Below are positions 7,609 through 11,888 of a stretch of 11,888 bases of DNA, in pieces (the first letter of the stretch is position 1; each line of letters starts with the position of its first letter). The notes under the pieces are model-generated. The model did not search any database and was not told the DNA's origin. It was given only the letters and a program-made list of their open reading frames with translations. Origin of the DNA: Anaerolineales bacterium (GTDB taxonomy: Bacteria; Chloroflexota; Anaerolineae; Anaerolineales; Villigracilaceae); assembly GCA_025056515.1 (NCBI GenBank), contig JANWWB010000136.1, forward strand, positions 1 through 11,888, in the 5' to 3' direction. The position numbers and the translations under genes are program-made.

Positions 7609-8655
7609 ATGAAAACGCCTCGCATCCTGATTGTCGAAGATCAGCGCGAAGTCAGCCGTCTGCTGCGCTCGGCGCTGGAGACCCTGGAGCATCACCTCGA
7701 GGTGGTCGAGATTCCTTCCGGTGAGGAGGCAATTCTGTATAGTTCACGTCATCCGATTGACCTCTTGGTGGCCGATTACCGCCTGCCGGGCATGACCGGC
7801 GTTGAGCTAATGCGTAAGGTACGCACCAAACACCCGGAAGTAAAAATCATCCTTATTACCGGTCAGACTGACCCGAAAATTCGCAAAGAGATTGCTGAGG
7901 CCGGCGCAGATGGTTTCTTCCTTAAGCCGGTGGTCATAGCTGATTTCCTCGATGCGGTTGAGCGCCTACTTGGCTTGGTGGAAACCATGTTACCTCCTGA
8001 ACCGATTGCCGTCCCGAACGGCAATAACCGGCGTCTACCAGACTTGTTGGTGGGGTTGCGGCAGGAATTGGGGGCAACGGCGGTCTTGTTGCTGGATGAC
8101 AGCGGTCACGTTTTAGCACGCGCCGGTGACCTACCGAACCTTGCTGAAGAAACTCTTCTCCTTTCGGCACTCTTGGCTATCCATAGTGCCGGTCAAAAAA
8201 TTTCGCGCTGGCTTGAACAGACAAGCCTCTCCTCCTGGCTAGTCTTTGATGGAGGCGCTTATGACCTGGTCTTTACGCCGGTTGAGGAAAACCACGCGCT
8301 GATAGTCGTTGGAGAAAAGATAGCTGATGAAAAAACCATCCTCGAGACTGTACGTATTGTCTCAGACTTCCGCCGTTCGGTTGGAGAGTCGCTGATCAAA
8401 GTGAGCCGACCAAGCCCTGACGCTGGACGACCGGCTTATCAAGAACCACGCACCACTCCCCTGGAAGTTGTGGAACAGAATTTGCGCGAACTTGAACCGC
8501 TCTTTCAGGGCAAGAAGAAGTTTAAGACGGATGAACTCAATCGCTTCTGGGAACAGGCCGCAGACGAGCATCGTGCCCTCACCAGCCCAGATGTCCTTTC
8601 TTATGACCAGGCGCGTCAACTTGGCTTAGTGCCTGCAGACGACGATAACGTTTAA
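7609..8655 (+). CDS. Response regulator with receiver domain and Roadblock/LC7-like domain
   Basis: Residues 1-122 form a complete receiver (REC) domain. The acidic pair is Glu10/Asp11, the phospho-acceptor is Asp56 in VADYRLPGMTG, the switch Thr is Thr84 and the conserved Lys is Lys106 in FLKPV. A Pro-rich linker leads to about 143-265, which resembles a Roadblock/LC7 fold (ATAVLLLDDSGHVLARAG, then a helix and a strand near LIVVGEK). In bacteria such domains often act with small Ras-like GTPases of the MglA type. The tail (265-348) is hydrophilic with no DNA-binding motif, so output is probably by protein contact. No histidine kinase is in the window. GAGGGA at 7595-7600 lies 8 nt before the ATG. 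The REC call is firm; the Roadblock call is moderate, with a degenerate GAF-like domain as the alternative. Confidence 0.88.
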   Translation: MKTPRILIVEDQREVSRLLRSALETLEHHLEVVEIPSGEEAILYSSRHPIDLLVADYRLPGMTGVELMRKVRTKHPEVKIILITGQTDPKIRKEIAEAGADGFFLKPVVIADFLDAVERLLGLVETMLPPEPIAVPNGNNRRLPDLLVGLRQELGATAVLLLDDSGHVLARAGDLPNLAEETLLLSALLAIHSAGQKISRWLEQTSLSSWLVFDGGAYDLVFTPVEENHALIVVGEKIADEKTILETVRIVSDFRRSVGESLIKVSRPSPDAGRPAYQEPRTTPLEVVEQNLRELEPLFQGKKKFKTDELNRFWEQAADEHRALTSPDVLSYDQARQLGLVPADDDNV

Positions 8656-8672
8656 TCGTCTAGCCTGTTTTT
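8641..8672 (+). terminator. Weak possible terminator after the response regulator
   Basis: GACGAT (8641-8646) and ATCGTC (8655-8660) form a 6-bp stem with an 8-nt loop that spans the stop codon. Five T residues follow at 8668-8672 after a 7-nt gap. The stem is short and the T-run distant, so this is only a candidate. Confidence 0.3.
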
Positions 8673-8832
8673 CACGATCGTAACAAGTCACAGAAGATTT
8701 TGGGTATTCTGTCTTGGTTGATGTTTGCGGTTTTGCTGGGTAGCACAGAGGGACTGGAACACCCTTTCATCGCTCGAAAACGCTGGCGGGGGGTAAAGTT
8801 CTGCACTTTTGTCCAAATCTTACTTTAGGGTA
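8673..8832. other. Intergenic region upstream of the tRNA promoter
   Basis: No supported gene is seen. A short inverted repeat, ACAGAA (8690-8695) with TTCTGT (8707-8712), has an 11-nt loop and no T-run. A 35-codon ATG frame at 8721-8828 lacks a ribosome site and is not called. Confidence 0.4.
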
Positions 8833-8861
8833 TTGTCCCTCTCGCCAGGCTGTGATACAAT
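8833..8861 (+). promoter_or_regulatory. Promoter of the tRNA-Gln gene
   Basis: TTGTCC (8833-8838) and TACAAT (8856-8861) form a sigma-70-type pair separated by exactly 17 bp. The -10 box matches consensus in five of six bases. Transcription would start about 7 nt downstream, a few bases before the mature tRNA 5' end at 8873. Confidence 0.7.
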
Positions 8862-8872
8862 TGCGCCCGCTG

Positions 8873-8943
8873 TGGGGCGTGGTGCAATGGCAGCACACCA
8901 GACTTTGGATCTGTGGATCTTGGTTCGAATCCAGGCGCCCCAG
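8873..8943 (+). tRNA. tRNA-Gln (anticodon TTG)
   Basis: A full cloverleaf can be drawn. The acceptor stem TGGGGCG (8873-8879) pairs with CGCCCCA (8936-8942), with discriminator G8943. The D-arm is GTGC/GCAC (8882-8896). The anticodon loop is CTTTGGA with TTG at 8905-8907. The T-arm is CTTGG/CCAGG around TTCGAAT (8919-8935). TTG decodes CAA, glutamine. The outermost anticodon-stem pair (C8898 with T8914) is a mismatch. The 3' CCA is not encoded (the genome reads CCT), so a nucleotidyltransferase must add it. The gene has its own promoter and terminator. Confidence 0.96.
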
Positions 8944-8949
8944 CCTAGC

Positions 8950-8973
8950 CCCGCTTCCTAAGCGGGCTTTTTT
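8950..8973 (+). terminator. Intrinsic terminator of the tRNA-Gln transcript
   Basis: CCCGCTT (8950-8956) and AAGCGGG (8960-8966) form a perfect 7-bp GC-rich stem with a 3-nt loop, followed by C and six T residues (8968-8973). It sits 7 nt after the tRNA and 45 nt before glmU. glmU must therefore use readthrough or a promoter that I could not identify in 8974-9017. Confidence 0.82.
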
Positions 8974-9017
8974 GCCTCTATTGCGCTTATTGAGAAAAAC
9001 AAAGGAGAGCGACTCCC

Positions 9018-10385
9018 ATGAGAGTAACTTCTGTCTTGTTGGCTGCCGGACAGGGGACACGCATGAAATCCGGCTTGCCGAAAGTCCTTCATCCCATCTG
9101 CGGACAACCGATGATTGAGTATGCCCTGCGCGCAGCGTGGGAGGCGACCACCGAACTGCCGGTTGTGGTCATTGGACACGGGGCGGAAGCTGTCCGCCAA
9201 TTCCTGGGCGAAGCCGCTGAATGCGTTGTACAGGAACCTCAATTGGGGACGGCGCACGCTGTCCAACAGGCCGAACCGCTCCTGCGCGGCGCAACCGACC
9301 TCGTCTTGGTAACCTACGCCGATATGCCCCTCCTCCGCCCCGAGACACTCAAGCGTCTGGTCGAAACGCAGCGCCAGAACTCGGGTCCGATAACACTCCT
9401 GACCGTTTTTTCTGCCAATCCGCGCGGCTTTGGTCGAATCCTACGCGATGAACAAGGGCGCATTTCCGGTATCGTGGAAGAGGCTGTGGCCTCTCCTGAA
9501 CAACTCGCTATTCGCGAACTGAATGTAGGGGCCTATTGCTTTCGCGCCGACTGGTTGTGGGATGCCTTGCCTCGCATTCCGATTTCGCCCAAGGGAGAGT
9601 ATTACTTGACTGATACTGTTGCTTTGGCCGTGGCAGATGGTTTTTCAGTCGCAAGCATGGTTTTAGAGGATTGGGAAGAGACCATTGGCGTCAATACCCG
9701 CATCCACTTGGCCGAGGCTGAAGCAGCCATGCGCCGTCGTATCAACAATGAACATATGCTCGCCGGCGTGACCTTGATTGACCCTGCGACCACCTACATT
9801 GAGCCGGGCGTGGTGATTGGTCAGGACACGGTTATCTGGCCAAATACCTATCTGCGCGGCGAGACAGTCATCGGACGAGACTGTATCATCGGGCCGGATA
9901 CCATGATTACCGATTCTACGATTGGGAACGCTTGTATGATTCTCAAATCTGTCTTGGAAGGGGCTGTGGTGGAAGACCATGTCGATATTGGGCCGTTTGC
10001 CCGGCTGCGCAAAGGTGCTCATCTGTGCGAAGGGGTGCACATGGGCAACTTCGGCGAGGTCAAGGACTCGACCCTCGGCCCCGGCGTCAAGATGGGACAC
10101 TTCTCGTATATCGGCAATGCCACCATCGGCGCCAATGTCAACATCGGCGCCGGCACAATTACGTGCAACTATGATGGCGAACGAAAAAACCACACAGAAA
10201 TCGGTGACGATGCCTTTATCGGTTCGGATACCATGTTGGTCGCGCCGGTCAAAGTAGGAGCGCGTGCTCGTACCGGAGCTGGTGCGGTGGTCACAAAAGA
10301 TGTGCCTCCGGATACCTTGGTGGTCGGTGTTCCGGCGCGTCCGTTGAGAAAACTGACGCCGCCTGATGCCGAGAGCCAATCCTAG
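9018..10385 (+). CDS. glmU: Bifunctional UDP-N-acetylglucosamine pyrophosphorylase / glucosamine-1-phosphate N-acetyltransferase
   Basis: This cytoplasmic enzyme makes UDP-GlcNAc, the precursor for peptidoglycan and surface glycans. It acetylates glucosamine-1-phosphate and then transfers UMP from UTP. The N-terminal uridyltransferase (about 1-227) has LAAGQGTRM (8-16) with Lys22, QLGTAHA (75-81) and metal-binding Asp102 in ADMPLL. Asn226 lies in GVNTR. Residues from about 249 to 440 show the hexapeptide repeats of a left-handed beta-helix. The acetyltransferase site is marked by GPFARLR, His361 in MGHFSYIG (the usual catalytic His) and NIGAGTITCNYDG. At 455 aa it is the standard length (E. 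coli 456). AAGGAGAG sits about 8 nt before the ATG. The gene follows a tRNA terminator and precedes cdd by 51 nt. Confidence 0.97.
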   Translation: MRVTSVLLAAGQGTRMKSGLPKVLHPICGQPMIEYALRAAWEATTELPVVVIGHGAEAVRQFLGEAAECVVQEPQLGTAHAVQQAEPLLRGATDLVLVTYADMPLLRPETLKRLVETQRQNSGPITLLTVFSANPRGFGRILRDEQGRISGIVEEAVASPEQLAIRELNVGAYCFRADWLWDALPRIPISPKGEYYLTDTVALAVADGFSVASMVLEDWEETIGVNTRIHLAEAEAAMRRRINNEHMLAGVTLIDPATTYIEPGVVIGQDTVIWPNTYLRGETVIGRDCIIGPDTMITDSTIGNACMILKSVLEGAVVEDHVDIGPFARLRKGAHLCEGVHMGNFGEVKDSTLGPGVKMGHFSYIGNATIGANVNIGAGTITCNYDGERKNHTEIGDDAFIGSDTMLVAPVKVGARARTGAGAVVTKDVPPDTLVVGVPARPLRKLTPPDAESQS

Positions 10386-10436
10386 GGTTCCCTCTCTGTT
10401 TGGAGGCAGACCGATACCCCAGAAACGAGAGACATT

Positions 10437-10859
10437 ATGTTAGACCGTGAAGAACAACAAGCCCTGATTCTTCTAGCCAAAGAGGCTGCTCGCCGTGCCT
10501 ATGCTCCTTATTCGGGCTATCCGGTTGGCGCAGCCTTACGAACCAAATCAGGGCGCATTTTCACCGGCTGCAACGTGGAAAATGCCGCATTTCCCCATGG
10601 AATGTGTGCTGAACGTGTGGCAATTTTCAAGGCTGTTTCAGAGGGTGAAAGGGAATTCGAAGCAATAGCTGTTGTAACACCGAACGGTGGCTCACCCTGC
10701 GGCGGTTGTCGCCAGGTCATGGCTGAATTCGGCTTGGAGACCTTGGTGTTGATTGCAGACGGCGAAGGTCGTCTCCTTTATCAGATGACTGTGGCCGACT
10801 TACTCCCTGAAGCGTTTACCCCGAGAGATTTGACATCCCGTTCGGGCGGATATGGGTGA
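10437..10859 (+). CDS. cdd: Cytidine deaminase
   Basis: This enzyme hydrolytically deaminates cytidine and deoxycytidine to uridine and deoxyuridine in pyrimidine salvage. The 140-aa length fits the short homotetrameric class. The substrate-binding stretch TGCNVENAA is present. The zinc and catalytic residues are Cys57 and Glu59 in CAERVA, and Cys88 and Cys91 in PCGGC. YAPYSGYPVGAAL near the N-terminus is also a family hallmark. The ribosome site is weak (GAGAG at 10427-10431). The last 8 nt overlap the recO start, suggesting coupled translation. Confidence 0.96.
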   Translation: MLDREEQQALILLAKEAARRAYAPYSGYPVGAALRTKSGRIFTGCNVENAAFPHGMCAERVAIFKAVSEGEREFEAIAVVTPNGGSPCGGCRQVMAEFGLETLVLIADGEGRLLYQMTVADLLPEAFTPRDLTSRSGGYG

Positions 10860-11613
10860 GCCGCGTTCCTTTCGCGTCGAAGCGATTGTGCTCCGTCATA
10901 GTGATTGGGGCGAGGCAGATCGCTTGCTGGTGCTCTATGCGCGCGAACGCGGGAAGCTGCGCGCCCTGGCCAAAGGCGCGCGCCGCATCAAAAGTCGCAA
11001 AGCCGGTCATTTGGAGCCGTTTACTCGCGTGACGCTTCAACTAGCCCGCGGGCGTGATTTGCCCATCGTCACCCAGGCTGAGACGCTCGACCCCTATTTC
11101 CCCTTACGAGAAGATCTCATCCGGATGGCACATGCGGCTTGGGCGGTGGAATTGCTCGATCGCTTCACCTATGAAGACGCCGCCGAAAACCTGGCCGTCT
11201 TCTCTCTGCTAGCCGAGACGCTCAAACGACTTGCAGTCGAAGCCGACCCTTGGTTGGCGCTGCGCTATTACGAAGTACGCCTGCTTGACCTGCTTGGCTT
11301 CCGGCCACGTCTCTTTGAATGTGTCGAATGCCGTAAGGCAATTGAGCCGGTCAACCAGTATTTTTCTCCCACTTTAGGAGGAGTTCTCTGCCCAAGCTGT
11401 GGTGAAGGTCGTAAAGACCTTTGGGCTATTTCGGTCGATGCCTTGCGCTATTGGCGCCATTTCCAACGTAGCGAATATACCGAAGCGCGTCGAGCTGCTC
11501 CCTCATCAGCCACGCGCAATGAGTTGGAACACCTCTTGCAAGGGTACGAGACCTATTTGCTCGAACGTTCGCTCCATGCTCCCTCTTTTCTGCGTCAATT
11601 GAAGCAACGGTAG
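10852..11613 (+). CDS. recO: DNA repair protein RecO
   Basis: RecO helps load RecA on SSB-coated single-stranded DNA with RecR in the RecF pathway. The N-terminal OB-fold (about 1-80) has the typical opening RVEAIVLRHSDWGEADRLL and LRALAKGARRIKS. The helical C-terminal part holds a zinc site with Cys157 and Cys160 (CVEC) and Cys180 and Cys183 (CPSC). This four-cysteine site is present in many bacterial RecO proteins but not in that of E. coli. The 253-aa length is normal. The ATG at 10852 lies inside the end of cdd, and the family alignment begins at once after it, which supports this start. No intrinsic terminator follows. Confidence 0.94.
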   Translation: MGEPRSFRVEAIVLRHSDWGEADRLLVLYARERGKLRALAKGARRIKSRKAGHLEPFTRVTLQLARGRDLPIVTQAETLDPYFPLREDLIRMAHAAWAVELLDRFTYEDAAENLAVFSLLAETLKRLAVEADPWLALRYYEVRLLDLLGFRPRLFECVECRKAIEPVNQYFSPTLGGVLCPSCGEGRKDLWAISVDALRYWRHFQRSEYTEARRAAPSSATRNELEHLLQGYETYLLERSLHAPSFLRQLKQR

Positions 11614-11658
11614 TCTTGATCCTCCGGGCGTTCCCTAAAGACACATAGGCTCAATCGT

Positions 11659-11743
11659 TGGGGATAAACTTGTGGATAAGAGCTTCTCTCTGGGGGAAAA
11701 TCTGTAGAGAAGCTGTGGATTGTGTGTTGGATTTTGTGGAAAA
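11659..11743 (+). promoter_or_regulatory. Cluster of four DnaA-box-like sites
   Basis: Written as TGTGGATAA (the complement of TTATCCACA), the sites are TGGGGATAA at 11659 (8 of 9), TGTGGATAA at 11671 (perfect), TGTGGATTG at 11714 (7 of 9) and TGTGGAAAA at 11735 (8 of 9). All point the same way. Start-to-start spacings are 12, 43 and 21 bp, close to one, four and two helical turns. The cluster lies in the gap between recO and a lipoprotein gene. It could be a DnaA-binding regulatory or titration site, or a replication origin. Function is inferred from motifs only. Confidence 0.6.
11681..11714. repeat. Inner 9-bp inverted repeat within the DnaA-box cluster
   Basis: AGCTTCTCT (11681-11689) and AGAGAAGCT (11706-11714) are exact reverse complements around a 16-nt loop. 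The repeat lies between the left and right box pairs and its centre is within 5 bp of the centre of the outer repeat. No T-run follows, so it is not an intrinsic terminator. Confidence 0.7.
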
Positions 11744-11795
11744 TCTCAGGAAGAGCCTATGCTTGTAAAACGGAACAAACGTAGGTGCTGAGACG

Positions 11796-11813
11796 TCAAT
11801 ATATTAATTACAG
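11796..11813. other. AT-rich stretch with -10-like box
   Basis: This short stretch is nearly all A/T and includes TATATT at 11800-11805, five of six to the -10 consensus, but has no good -35 box 17 bp upstream. It may be the promoter of the lipoprotein gene at 11831 or, if the adjacent cluster were an origin, a small unwinding element. Confidence 0.25.
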
Positions 11814-11830
11814 AGAAAGGAGCAAAACTT

Positions 11831-11888
11831 ATGAAAACCAGACTGCTTGGGCTAGCATTTTTGGTCTTCTGGATAGCTTCCTGTAACT
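11831..11888 (+). CDS. Lipoprotein, N-terminal fragment (cut by window end)
   Basis: The first 19 codons are visible. They read as a lipoprotein signal peptide: MKTR, a hydrophobic stretch, then lipobox IASC with Cys18. AAAGGAG at 11816-11822 lies 8 nt upstream, an excellent ribosome site. The mature protein is outside the window, so its function cannot be named; a substrate-binding or other surface lipoprotein is possible. Confidence 0.75.
   Translation, partial: MKTRLLGLAFLVFWIASCN

Larger units (their letters stand above)
11644..11761. repeat. Outer 9-bp inverted repeat bracketing a DnaA-box cluster
   Basis: CATAGGCTC (11644-11652) and GAGCCTATG (11753-11761) are exact reverse complements 100 bp apart. 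All four DnaA-box-like sequences and the inner inverted repeat lie between them. No target-site duplication flanks the pair, so a mobile-element reading is not supported. Confidence 0.7.

Noticed and set aside
7412..7612. 66-codon plus-strand frame across the gap before the response regulator
   Set aside because: It overlaps the 72-aa membrane protein in another frame, has no ribosome site and no recognisable protein features.
8721..8828. 35-codon ATG frame between the response regulator and the tRNA
   Set aside because: No Shine-Dalgarno is present, and its end nearly abuts the -35 box of the tRNA promoter; composition is not convincing.
9663..10379. Long minus-strand open frame (238 codons) opposite glmU
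   Set aside because: It lies wholly antisense to a clearly conserved gene, shows no recognisable motif and is explained by the codon bias of glmU.
11681..11714. Hairpin after recO as an intrinsic terminator
   Set aside because: The loop is 16 nt and no T-run follows the stem.
11644..11761. Miniature transposable element bounded by 9-bp inverted repeats
   Set aside because: No target-site duplication is visible outside the repeats, and the interior is better explained by the DnaA-box cluster.

Overview
The window is an 11.9-kb bacterial chromosome segment in which every supported gene lies on the + strand. Protein style, tight gene packing and the run glmU-cdd-recO suggest a member of the Chloroflexota, probably Anaerolineae-like. 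This is inferred from family resemblance only; the window has no rRNA or other direct taxonomic marker.

Positions 1-7461 form one transport operon. It holds a leader with a promoter-like site and a possible structured element, an 835-aa lipoprotein substrate-binding protein, a strong hairpin, two Dpp/Opp-type permeases, two Dpp/Opp-type ATPases and a 72-aa two-helix membrane protein. The genes are nearly contiguous (4-bp overlap, 0, 9 and 7 nt gaps). The system should capture an oligopeptide or oligosaccharide-like solute outside the cell and import it using ATP. Two parts are unusual. The binding protein carries the family-5 motifs in circularly permuted order plus an Ig-like C-terminal domain. 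The second permease carries an insertion of roughly 175 residues, predicted to face outside, between its first membrane helix and the usual GTD motif.

Positions 7609-8655 encode a response regulator that joins a receiver domain to a Roadblock/LC7-like domain and has no DNA-binding output. A tRNA-Gln(UUG) gene follows with its own promoter and terminator.

Positions 9018-11613 are housekeeping: glmU (UDP-GlcNAc synthesis for the cell wall), cdd (cytidine deaminase) and recO (recombinational repair). cdd and recO overlap by 8 nt.

The 217-bp gap after recO holds four DnaA-box-like sequences, one a perfect match to the E. coli consensus, all in one orientation. They are arranged around two nearly concentric perfect 9-bp inverted repeats. 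An AT-rich stretch and the start of another lipoprotein gene follow, and the window ends inside that gene. The strongest leads are the permuted binding protein with its modified permease, and this DnaA-box element.
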